From: Solobacterium sp.
Lineage (GTDB): Bacteria; Bacillota_I; Bacilli_A; Erysipelotrichales; Erysipelotrichaceae
NCBI GenBank assembly: GCA_017543025.1
Contig: JAFYGX010000248.1
Span: 1-6,690, forward strand
Reading direction: 5' to 3'
Length of the DNA stretch: 6,690 nt
In this document: piece after piece, positions 1-5,950 of the stretch
How positions within the stretch are numbered: the stretch's first letter is position 1
Layout: every line of letters begins with the position of its first letter
Notes under the pieces: model-generated
The model's input: only the letters and a program-made list of their open reading frames with translations
What the model was told of the DNA's origin: nothing
Databases searched by the model: none
Position numbers and translations under genes: made by a program

Positions 1-1
1 G

Positions 2-1150
2 AAACCATTAAGGAAACTCTGTATATTCGTTCTGATCGGAACTCTTCTTGCGGGATGCTCTGCAGAACCGCAGGCGACGTCAAACGGATCGGAATCAGCC
101 CCGGTGCTGTCCGACTGTCCGCTGCAGCACTGCTCTGATAAAACAGGTGTCTTCCTGATGATTTCCATCGCAGAATTCAACAGTCTTGGATTTGAGTACG
201 GGGACAGTGTAGACCTTTCCTTTTCCAATGGGTATGCATTGAGCGACATTCCTTATTACACCGGCTATTATGTAAAGCCGCAGGAAACGGTTCTGGTCGG
301 TTATCCTTCCGCTGACTACCTCAAGGCAGGAATCAATTACGGTACGGATTTCTACATCAGGGCGGGGCTTAGTGAAGAGGATACCTGCACGATTACACTG
401 AACGAACGTGCAAAATACCGTTCTGTGCAGGAAGCCTGCGATATCCGCTACGAAGATGACCGATCGCTGTATGCCAGCGATGAAGAATTTGCAAATTTCA
501 GAAGCGTCAGTGCGGGAACCATCGCGGAACACTGGCTGTACCGTTCTGCCTCTCCCTGCGACAACCGGCGCGGCCGGGCAGCGATTACGGACCGCCTTGC
601 GGAACAGGCAGGCATCCGTTATATCATTGACCTTTCTGACAGCGAAAAACGGCTTGCGGATCACATGTCAGCCGGTGATTTCAATTCTCCGTATTTTCTC
701 AGGCTTTACAACGACGGCAAAGTTCTTCTGCTGAACATGTCCATAATGTTCGCAGATGAAGCGAATCGCAGAAAAATCATTGATATTGTTACAGCGATTA
801 ACGAGAATGAAGGCCCGTATCTCCTGCATTGTGCCGAGGGGAAGGATCGCACCGGATACATCTTTGCACTTCTGGAAGCACTCTGCGGCGCAAGCTATGA
901 AGAGATCGAAAAAGACTACATGATCACTTATGACAATTATTACGGCATCAACGAAAACGATACCCCTGAACAATACCGGACAATTCGTGAACAGTATCTC
1001 CATGTGATTCTGAAAGAGATTGTTTCGAATGACACGGTCGATGTTACAAAAGCAGATCTGGCATCATATGCGCATGACTATCTTGTAAACACCGGTGTCA
1101 GTGAAGATGCCATTCAGAAACTGCAGTCGAAACTGCAGAACAGACGGTAG
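2..1150 (+). CDS. Lipoprotein tyrosine/dual-specificity phosphatase (5' end outside window)
   Basis: Predicted extracytoplasmic phosphoesterase that hydrolyses phosphotyrosine or related phosphate esters through a cysteinyl-phosphate. The frame is open from base 2, giving 382 visible residues. It begins with a basic stretch and hydrophobic segment ending in the lipobox LLAGC, with the lipidated Cys at visible residue 19 (bases 56-58). The start is therefore a few codons left of the window, and the GTG at 104 is not the start. Residues about 50-140 (FGFEYGDSVD-like, SNGYALSDIPYY) form a small beta-rich domain that I recall from clostridial secreted phosphatases and related SAM-hydrolase-like proteins. 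Residues about 180-300 are the phosphatase domain: RSASPCDN at 181-188, then the P-loop HCAEGKDRTG at 276-285, with nucleophile Cys277 and Arg283 fitting CX5R as in the Y_phosphatase3 (PF13350) type. The catalytic residues look intact. Substrate is unknown; the role could be release of phosphate from peptides, lipids or inositol phosphates outside the cell. Confidence 0.85.
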   Translation, partial: KPLRKLCIFVLIGTLLAGCSAEPQATSNGSESAPVLSDCPLQHCSDKTGVFLMISIAEFNSLGFEYGDSVDLSFSNGYALSDIPYYTGYYVKPQETVLVGYPSADYLKAGINYGTDFYIRAGLSEEDTCTITLNERAKYRSVQEACDIRYEDDRSLYASDEEFANFRSVSAGTIAEHWLYRSASPCDNRRGRAAITDRLAEQAGIRYIIDLSDSEKRLADHMSAGDFNSPYFLRLYNDGKVLLLNMSIMFADEANRRKIIDIVTAINENEGPYLLHCAEGKDRTGYIFALLEALCGASYEEIEKDYMITYDNYYGINENDTPEQYRTIREQYLHVILKEIVSNDTVDVTKADLASYAHDYLVNTGVSEDAIQKLQSKLQNRR

Positions 1151-1323
1151 ACCGTACTGTAAAAAATCCGGAAACCAGCATGAAAGAAACGGAAAAACAG
1201 TATTCAGCAGCCCTGCAGTAAACCTCCCCCCGCTGAACGGACGCTGATCGAGCCGTTCTGACAGAGGGGCCTGCAGAGCTGCTGTACACTGCCGCGGGTT
1301 ATCCTTTCAGTTTCATACCAGTT

Positions 1324-1617
1324 TTATACAAGTTTCATAAAGCCTTTTCTGCCGTGTTCCTTCACCTGATAAAGAGCTTCATCCGCCAGTTTCATGGTTG
1401 GCCCATATCCGCTGGAAATCGATATTTCAAACCCGTCATCTACTGTGATCGGCCTGCTGAGTTCTTCCAGCATGGAAATGACCTCTTCTTCCGGAGTGTC
1501 TTTGATAATCACCAGGAATTCATCTCCGCCAAGACGAAACTCCATATCTTTCTTCTTATGATCGATAATATGCCAGATCAATTCCGTTATTCTGCTGTTC
1601 GGACGCGGACGTCTCAT
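1324..1617 (-). pseudogene. Truncated GGDEF (diguanylate cyclase) remnant
   Basis: A 97-codon frame holding the C-terminal half of a GGDEF domain, the fold that condenses two GTP into cyclic di-GMP. The signature RLGGDEF is present, followed by a typical strand-helix pattern and the terminal AD-ALYQ-K-GRKG motif. A working domain needs about 160-170 residues. Here the first half is missing, including the FK-ND-GH metal and GTP residues. The stretch between SISSGYG and ADEALYQ is also shorter than usual. The RxxD inhibitory site position reads KKKD, so the Arg is lost. A stop lies just upstream in the same frame (1635-1633), and the ATG at 1617 has no good ribosome binding site. A better-supplied start lies in another frame at 1636. 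Most likely a decayed cyclase gene; it could still be translated as an inactive fragment. Confidence 0.7.
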
Positions 1618-1707
1618 TCGGATTTCTGCCGTTCATCTTTTCTGTTCCTTCCATAAATAATTTCTTTTTCGATCCCTGTATTCGGTTCGGATGTATGTTT
1701 CGTTCAG

Positions 1708-1716
1708 ATCATACCA
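1708..1716 (-). promoter_or_regulatory. Possible extended -10 promoter ahead of the GGDEF remnant
   Basis: On the minus strand the nonamer TGGTATGAT matches an extended -10 (TGnTATAAT) with one mismatch. No convincing -35 is visible, which is tolerable for an extended -10. Downstream, an AAGGA ribosome binding site precedes an ATG at 1636-1634. This start opens a 26-codon frame (MNGRNPNETSASEQ...) that stops at 1556 in a different frame from the GGDEF remnant. This suggests a real gene once started here. Confidence 0.35.
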
Positions 1717-1794
1717 GATTGCCGGCTGCAGTTCTTACCAGCAGGCTTCGATTTCCTGAAACTGCTGTGTTTCTGCTGCCTCAGGCCCGTTTGC

Positions 1795-2379
1795 TTATGG
1801 AATGGTAATGATCCTGGTCGGCGTAAAGACGCCTGCTATCTGCATGAGCGCATCATATATGAGCGTAACTGCACAGATATCGGCAAGCACCATCGGCTGA
1901 TGCAGATGCGTAAATCCGTAATATGCAAAACAGATTGTCACAATTCCCTGCAGCGCCTTGAACTGCCAGAATCCATCCAGCTTCAGTATGTCATACGCCT
2001 GAAACAGATTGATCGCTCCGGCAAATACCAGAATCGCAATGAGATAGATCATGATATAGTTCACCGGAACACTGTTCAGCGAAAGGGTATAAAGCGCAAG
2101 ATCCGTATACAGGATTCCCCTGTAAAGCATCCCTCTTCCACCGGTCATGAATCTTGCCATTGTAAAATAGAATACAATCAGACGGATTCCGTATATCAGC
2201 ATCACAATGACGAATACCGTCAGAATGAGATAATACGATACCACTCCGCGGGTGAGTCGTTCCGCCCCCGGAATATTCAGCGTGCTGAAATCCTTATCAC
2301 GGAGAAGAATGATCACGCCGGCTAACAGAATCTCCAGCAGCGCAAAGAGGATCGTTTTCAGTTTCTGCCACTGCGTCAT
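1795..2379 (-). CDS. Six-helix membrane protein, DUF308/HdeD-like
   Basis: A 194-residue integral membrane protein with hydrophobic segments near residues 8-26, 46-72, 84-100, 106-126, 138-156 and 163-184, joined by short loops with basic or aromatic edges. Six short helices in under 200 residues, with a Gly/Tyr-rich pattern (YGIRLIVFYF, GAINLFQAYD), resemble the DUF308/HdeD family of small membrane proteins; I assign this by architecture, not by a unique motif. The start ATG at 2379 overlaps the stop of the upstream gene by 4 nt (ATGA). It has a strong AAGGAGGG ribosome binding site inside the upstream coding region, so translation is probably coupled. It is the last gene of a three-gene operon. 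No clear intrinsic terminator follows. Function unknown. Confidence 0.75.
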   Translation of the reverse strand: MTQWQKLKTILFALLEILLAGVIILLRDKDFSTLNIPGAERLTRGVVSYYLILTVFVIVMLIYGIRLIVFYFTMARFMTGGRGMLYRGILYTDLALYTLSLNSVPVNYIMIYLIAILVFAGAINLFQAYDILKLDGFWQFKALQGIVTICFAYYGFTHLHQPMVLADICAVTLIYDALMQIAGVFTPTRIITIP

Positions 2380-3515
2380 ACCCTGCCCTCCTTATACAGA
2401 TCGGCAAGTCCCGTTATCTCCTGGGCTCTTCCGGCAAGCTGGCTTCCGGAGCGGGCAGTCTCATTGACCAGCATCGCCTTCTGATCAATGGCAGCCGTGA
2501 AGAATCTGCCCGGCGCACTCGCAAGCAGTTTCTGCACATTAAAGGAAGCCGAAAGAAATTCCAGTTCAAACGGTTCCAGACTGAACGCAGGAATCGGCTC
2601 AGCAGAAAGTTCTTCCCCGAACGCCTTCCAGTCTTCGGAATCATCTGTCCGTCTTTCTTCAAGAATCCCCCGGATGCGTCCGGCATAGGGCCTGATTTCT
2701 TCCCAGGCATAGGTATCTGTTTCAAAGGCATCCGATTCTTCATGAAGCAGCTTCAGGGCATAGACCATCTGAGCAAATGCATGCATGTAGTCTCTGGGGT
2801 TATCCTTGATGATTTCATCATACCGGTCCCAGGAAGGGGCGTAGGCATAGCGGATAAAGCTGTAATCCGGAAGATGTCCTGCCCTTCCGTGCCCGAGATT
2901 CATGATGGAGTTTTCATTTGCCTGATACAGGCTTCCGGTATAGGCGCCTGTCTGCGGGTCTTCCTTTGCGGCCGGGTTATGGCCGAATACGATCGGAACC
3001 CTGCGCAGATGGCCATGTTCCTTCTTCAGTTCAAAGAAGTTATAGTCTGTATTGTTGATGACAAGCGATGGCGTACCGGCAAAGTAGGTATGCGCCCAGG
3101 TATCCGCAAGTACATGCATGGCAATTCCGGCTGCCTGAAGCGTATTGCGCTTCTCTGCAATCTGAATGGTTTTTTTCAGCAGATCTCCATTCGGTCCGCA
3201 GATCAGACGATATTTATCTTTATAGCGCCGGGATCCTTTCGGAACCGGTGCATACAGATCACGGGGAAGAAAATGAAAGGAAGACCAGATCCGGGTAATA
3301 TCCTGTAGCCCTGCAGGATCCGTACGGGCGGAAATCAGCTCTGACTGAAGCTGGGTGGTTGCCGCAGATTCGGGGCCGTCGATCTTCTTCAGCCAGGTTC
3401 TCGTACAATGATCGACCAGCTGGGCGCTGTAACCGATTTCCAGTGCTTCTTCATGCGCATAACCGGCAATGATCGCAGCACAATAGGTGCCGTAATAATG
3501 GAAATCACTGTTCAT
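2376..3515 (-). CDS. DUF6765-like His/Asp-rich protein, possible metal-dependent hydrolase
   Basis: A 379-residue soluble protein of the type I recall as DUF6765, beginning MNSDFHYYGT as members of that family do (MN-DFHYYGTY). I chose the ATG at 3515 over an in-frame ATG 45 bases further upstream. It keeps the family N-terminus, has a GGGGGGAG ribosome binding site 4 nt away, and makes an exact ATGA overlap with the preceding gene. Visible conserved polar residues are D4, H6, D35-H36, the helix AMHVLADTWAH (H134, D138, H142) and LGHGRAGHLPD (H209, H214). The H-x3-D-x3-H arrangement recalls the zinc-binding helices of phospholipase C/P1 nuclease-like alpha-helical enzymes; that link is my inference. 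There is no signal peptide or membrane segment. Both operon neighbours are small membrane proteins, so it may act at the cytoplasmic face of the membrane. Confidence 0.75.
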   Translation of the reverse strand: MNSDFHYYGTYCAAIIAGYAHEEALEIGYSAQLVDHCTRTWLKKIDGPESAATTQLQSELISARTDPAGLQDITRIWSSFHFLPRDLYAPVPKGSRRYKDKYRLICGPNGDLLKKTIQIAEKRNTLQAAGIAMHVLADTWAHTYFAGTPSLVINNTDYNFFELKKEHGHLRRVPIVFGHNPAAKEDPQTGAYTGSLYQANENSIMNLGHGRAGHLPDYSFIRYAYAPSWDRYDEIIKDNPRDYMHAFAQMVYALKLLHEESDAFETDTYAWEEIRPYAGRIRGILEERRTDDSEDWKAFGEELSAEPIPAFSLEPFELEFLSASFNVQKLLASAPGRFFTAAIDQKAMLVNETARSGSQLAGRAQEITGLADLYKEGRV

Positions 3516-4045
3516 ACGTCTCCCCCCTGCTGCTCCGGTTTCTCCGTGAATCTTCTGCATCGTATGCCGTTATACAGAACATCCCCGCAGATCAGAGCAG
3601 CTCCGGCATCCAGCAGAACGGAAGCCAGACCGGCATTCTGCAGACCCGTCCCATCCAGGAGCGTCACGAAGATACTGATGATGCACAGCGGCATATATAC
3701 ACCAGCGAGAATCAGATACAGCGGTCCGGTTTTCACTCCATGCCCTTCCCGATCTGCACCGCGGTAGATCAGAAAATGAAACGCAAAAATGAGCCCCGCA
3801 AGAAGGATCAGAAACAGCAGATCTGCATATGCCTGATCAAACTCTGCCGGTTTCAGACGGATGAGATAGTTTCTCAGCTCTTCATTCAGCAGAAGCGTCA
3901 GGTAGGCTTTGATCACCGACCATACGCCAAACCACAGAATTGCGTTCCCGGCGACCGTGAGATCTTTCCGGTATTTCCGGAGTTCACTCCATTTTCCATT
4001 CTCCGGAGGGATCTCTTTCGAAAAAAAAATATCGATTTCTTCCAT
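3512..4045 (-). CDS. Four-helix small membrane protein, unrecognised family
   Basis: A 177-residue membrane protein and first gene of the three-gene operon. After a polar N-terminus of about 28 residues with acidic and basic clusters (MEEIDIFFSKEIPPE), hydrophobic segments lie near residues 31-52, 73-94, 109-131 and 139-158. The tail is short, charged and cytoplasm-like. The frame stays open to 4285, but the stretch before 4045 does not read as protein and gives no better start, so I take the ATG at 4045. That ATG has no Shine-Dalgarno sequence. Instead a perfect TATAAT lies at 4057-4052, which would place the transcription start at or next to the ATG. Codons 6-9 contain a T9 run (A9 on the plus strand, 4021-4029). 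The stop overlaps the DUF6765-like gene as ATGA. I do not recognise the family. Confidence 0.7.
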   Translation of the reverse strand: MEEIDIFFSKEIPPENGKWSELRKYRKDLTVAGNAILWFGVWSVIKAYLTLLLNEELRNYLIRLKPAEFDQAYADLLFLILLAGLIFAFHFLIYRGADREGHGVKTGPLYLILAGVYMPLCIISIFVTLLDGTGLQNAGLASVLLDAGAALICGDVLYNGIRCRRFTEKPEQQGGDV

Positions 4046-4051
4046 AGCATT

Positions 4052-4057
4052 ATTATA
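4052..4057 (-). promoter_or_regulatory. Candidate -10 box (TATAAT) of the three-gene operon
   Basis: A perfect TATAAT on the minus strand ends 6 nt before the chosen ATG at 4045, so the transcript could be leaderless or nearly so. No convincing TTGACA lies 16-18 bp upstream, and the site sits in an AT-rich run (ATATATAATAATG), so a chance match is possible. Confidence 0.4.
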
Positions 4058-4292
4058 TATACCCGCTCCGGTTTCTGCAGAAAAACAGTTTCTGACCGCT
4101 CTTCTCGGATTCACAAAATGCACAGCCGGTAAGGAACCAGCAGAGAAAACAGACAGAACGATGAACCGATAGATCTTCTGAAACGATATGCCGATCGCAG
4201 AGACGCTTCTTATGCAGATATCCGTATAAACCGCAGGCACAGAACACCATAACAGACGGAGAAAATGTCCTGTTTCAGCGCTCATATATGCA

Positions 4293-4301
4293 TGATATAA
4301 T
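4293..4301 (+). promoter_or_regulatory. Extended -10 promoter of the YkvA-like gene
   Basis: The nonamer TGATATAAT is a perfect extended -10 (TGnTATAAT). The -35 region is weak (TTCAGC about 16 bp upstream), as is common with an extended -10. Initiation is expected near 4308, leaving a leader of about 43 nt that includes the AGAGGG ribosome binding site at 4339-4344 ahead of the ATG at 4351. Confidence 0.6.
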
Positions 4302-4350
4302 CACTTCAGTACAGCCCGGCGTCACAGTCCGGCCAGAAAGAGGGACTGCA

Positions 4351-4747
4351 ATGCTGGAAGAAAACGAAAAAAAAAGCGGCAGAGCTTCTCGATGCATGCA
4401 TTGAGAAAGCAAAGACAATCCTGAATGACAAGGAAAAAGTAAAGGCTGTTCTTGCCAGAGCACAGGCAAAGATCGACAATTCCCCTGTTCTGATTGACAA
4501 GGGCGGCAATACGCTTGCGAATATGATCGGTCTGATCAAAAAATACGCAGACGGTACCTATACAGAAGCTTCCGAAACTGGAATCGCCAATGTTCTAGGT
4601 GCGTTTGTTTATCTGACGGAAGCGTTTGACGCGATTCCTGACCCCATCCCTGTTGTCGGATACAGCGATGATCTTGAAGTTCTGTTCTGTGCTGCAGAAC
4701 GTGCTTCTGAAGATCTGAAAGCTTATGATAAATGGAGCTCACAGTAA
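4351..4747 (+). CDS. YkvA/DUF1232 family protein, frameshifted at an A9 run
   Basis: A small protein with a DUF1232 (YkvA, PF06803) signature: YLTEAFDAIPDPIPVVGYSDDLEVL corresponds to the family pattern Y-s-P-D-IPD-iPvvGylDDl. The family is usually a short amphipathic or membrane-associated protein of unknown function. The ATG at 4351 has an AGAGGG ribosome binding site 6 nt away but ends at a TGA after 17 codons (4402-4404). The DUF1232 frame runs from a stop at 4298 to 4747 with no ATG, GTG or TTG until 4523, in mid-domain. Removing one A from the A9 run at 4367-4375 joins the two into 131 continuous residues, MLEENEKKAAELLDACIEKA and onward, with a good N-terminal helix. The gene is therefore either broken by a one-base insertion, expressed through slippage on A9, phase-variable, or affected by a sequencing error. 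Confidence 0.7.
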
Positions 4748-4771
4748 TTGTCTCCTGCTGAATATCATCTG

Positions 4772-4797
4772 AAAACGCGGCCATCTGACCGCGTTTT
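4772..4797. terminator. Bidirectional intrinsic terminator
   Basis: Perfect 9-bp stem AAAACGCGG (4772-4780) and CCGCGTTTT (4789-4797) around an 8-nt loop. A and T runs on either side of the GC core allow it to stop transcription in both directions. It lies 25 bases after the YkvA-like stop and about 50 bases after the convergent GG-leader peptide gene, as expected between tail-to-tail genes. Confidence 0.8.
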
Positions 4798-4848
4798 ACA
4801 TATTCATCCAAAGAGTCTTTGAACTCACTCCATTATGTCGGCCTTCTC

Positions 4849-5043
4849 TTACCAGGTGCCTGTAGCTCCGCCGTCTTTCGGTTTATCGCCGGAATCATCT
4901 CCCGGAACTGTTACATACGGCACACCGGGTTCTCCGGGCACTGCAATGCCCGGCAATCCGCCAGCCACCCGATCAAGTTCCCTGCTGTCAACTTTTTCCG
5001 TGTCAATGTGTCCGCCGTTTTCTCTGTTTTTCATATCTTCCAT
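4849..5043 (-). CDS. Double-glycine leader peptide with Gly/Pro-rich core (candidate secreted peptide)
   Basis: A 64-residue protein. Residues 1-29 look like a double-glycine leader: charged, polar, and ending ELDRVAGG (22-29), the pattern (L-x2-V-x-GG) recognised and cleaved by C39-peptidase ABC exporters. The predicted mature part, 35 residues, starts LPGIAVPGEPGVPYVTVPGD and ends DGGATGTW. It is rich in Gly, Pro and Asp and has no Cys, so it cannot form lanthionine or disulfide bridges. The start ATG at 5043 has a GAAGGA ribosome binding site 6 nt away, preceded by a roughly 50-nt purine-rich leader. It follows the reductase gene by 104 nt on the same strand and ends before a shared terminator. 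No exporter, immunity protein or modifying enzyme lies in the window. It could be a bacteriocin-like or signalling peptide, or a small protein of unknown role whose VAGG is incidental. Confidence 0.6.
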   Translation of the reverse strand: MEDMKNRENGGHIDTEKVDSRELDRVAGGLPGIAVPGEPGVPYVTVPGDDSGDKPKDGGATGTW

Positions 5044-5147
5044 TTCGTTTCCTTCTTCTATTTTTTCTTCTCTTTTTCTTCTTCTGTCTTTAAGCCCTGC
5101 GTCTCAGGCTTGTTCAAGCACGCTCATGATTGAACGCATTTACTGTT

Positions 5148-5786
5148 TCATACCGCTTTGCTGAGCCTCACTCCCATCTGAAAGGCATTTTTCAGATCTT
5201 CGGGAAACTGTTTTTCCCGCATTTCTTTTTTATGTTCTTCACTGAAGCCTGCCATATTATACCTGCTGTAGTCCGTTACCTGCAGAGTATCACAGCAGGC
5301 GTATACCTCTACGCTTCCGTTAAGACCTCTGAAGCTCTCCGCAACTTCGTCTGCTTTTTTTGTGTACGCAGCCTCATAGAAGGCTTTTGGCGCATTCATC
5401 GTCAGAATGATTCCCGTATTTACCTTTCCGCTGAAGTAATTTGAATAATCATCATAAGACAGCGCGCAGAAATGAAGCCGTTCGATCAGGGCATGTACCT
5501 GACTGGTAATATCGCCAAGATACAGCGGGGAGCCGATGATCAGTGCATCTGCCGCAAAGATGCGGTCAATCAGCGGAGAAAGATCATCCTTCCAGAAACA
5601 GTGACAGCGTTCTCCGCCTTTCCGCTTGCATGCCATACAGCTGCGGCAGCCTGTATAAGACAGATCAAACAGATCCACATATTCTGTTTCCGCGCCTGCC
5701 GACAAGGCACCTTTTTCTGCTTCCTTCAGCATCATCGCAGTATTCCAGTTCTTACGCGGCGAACCATTCAGCAGTATCGTTTTCAT
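5148..5786 (-). CDS. Flavodoxin-fold NAD(P)H-dependent oxidoreductase
   Basis: A 212-residue FMN-binding reductase of the flavodoxin/NADPH-dependent FMN reductase family, reducing flavin, quinones or other small acceptors in the cytoplasm. Evidence: N-terminal beta strand and phosphate loop MKTILLNGSPRK (1-12), then the Cys-rich loop GCRSCMACKRKGGERCHC (46-63) typical of the iron-sulfur-flavoprotein-like branch. The second flavin-binding region DALIIGSPLYLGDITSQ-HALIERL (80-103) follows. Cys at 47, 50, 53, 61 and 63 could bind an Fe-S cluster or be redox active; I cannot tell which. I chose the ATG at 5786 because it begins the family N-terminus and has GGAGG 5 nt upstream. An in-frame ATG at 5876 also has AAAAGGAG 9 nt upstream and would add 30 residues (MLRIICGVRWINDLLLKRSL...), so a longer form is possible. 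It probably shares a transcript with the GG-leader peptide. Confidence 0.85.
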   Translation of the reverse strand: MKTILLNGSPRKNWNTAMMLKEAEKGALSAGAETEYVDLFDLSYTGCRSCMACKRKGGERCHCFWKDDLSPLIDRIFAADALIIGSPLYLGDITSQVHALIERLHFCALSYDDYSNYFSGKVNTGIILTMNAPKAFYEAAYTKKADEVAESFRGLNGSVEVYACCDTLQVTDYSRYNMAGFSEEHKKEMREKQFPEDLKNAFQMGVRLSKAV

Positions 5787-5910
5787 GTTATCCTCCATTT
5801 CTGCAATCATTCGATTCAAAGATCTTTTTAGCAGAAGGTCATTAATCCATCTTACGCCACAGATAATTCTCAGCATTCTCAGAGACTCCTTTTCCGAAGC
5901 TTCACTCTGA

Positions 5911-5927
5911 ACGTTTTATATAAACGT
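5911..5927 (-). promoter_or_regulatory. Palindromic operator candidate over the -10 region of the reductase gene
   Basis: ACGTTT and AAACGT arms flank TATAT, a 17-bp palindrome. On the minus strand it contains TATATA (5922-5917) and TATAAA (5920-5915), plausible -10 boxes about 40 bases before the ATG at 5876. A dimeric repressor bound here would block the promoter. No regulator gene is present in the window. Confidence 0.4.
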
Positions 5928-5950
5928 AAACCGCCTGATTTCCTGACGGA

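Larger units (their letters stand above)
4046..4350. other. Divergent intergenic region of 305 bases
   Basis: This lies between the leftward operon and the rightward YkvA gene. It contains the leftward TATAAT at 4057-4052 and the rightward extended -10 at 4293-4301. The open frames across it on the minus strand have poor composition and no ribosome binding site, so I see no gene here. Any regulator acting between the two promoters could control both units, but no clear operator repeat is visible. Confidence 0.5.

Noticed and set aside
1117..1138. Direct repeat GAAACTGCAG at the end of the phosphatase gene
   Set aside because: It encodes a simple KLQS-KLQN peptide repeat with a 12-bp period; low-complexity coding, not a mobile or regulatory repeat.
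1140..1160. Hairpin over the stop codon of the phosphatase gene (ACAGACGG / CCGT-CTGT)
   Set aside because: On the plus strand it is followed by AAAAAA, not T, so it is not an intrinsic terminator there; on the minus strand the T run precedes the stem.
1235..1258. Inverted repeat GAACGG / CCGTTC downstream of the phosphatase gene
   Set aside because: Only 6 bp with a 12-nt loop and no T run on either strand; too weak to call.
3516..3560. Longer start (MQKIHGETGAAGG) for the DUF6765-like gene
   Set aside because: It overlaps the upstream gene by about 50 nt, lacks a good ribosome binding site and precedes the family N-terminus MN-DFHYYGT.
4046..4285. N-terminal extension of the four-helix protein to an ATG at 4285
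   Set aside because: The extra 80 residues look like translated non-coding DNA, the ATG has no ribosome binding site, and a TATAAT lies inside the stretch near 4052.
5112..5135. Inverted repeat GTTCAA / TTGAAC between the reductase and the peptide gene
   Set aside because: 6-bp arms with a 12-nt loop and no T run; could be a weak operator but there is no supporting promoter.
4835..5164. Plus-strand open frame opposite the GG-leader peptide (MSAFSYQVPVAPPSF...)
   Set aside because: Pro/Ser/Phe-rich mirror of the pyrimidine-rich strand with no ribosome binding site; the minus-strand frame has leader motif, start signal and terminator.
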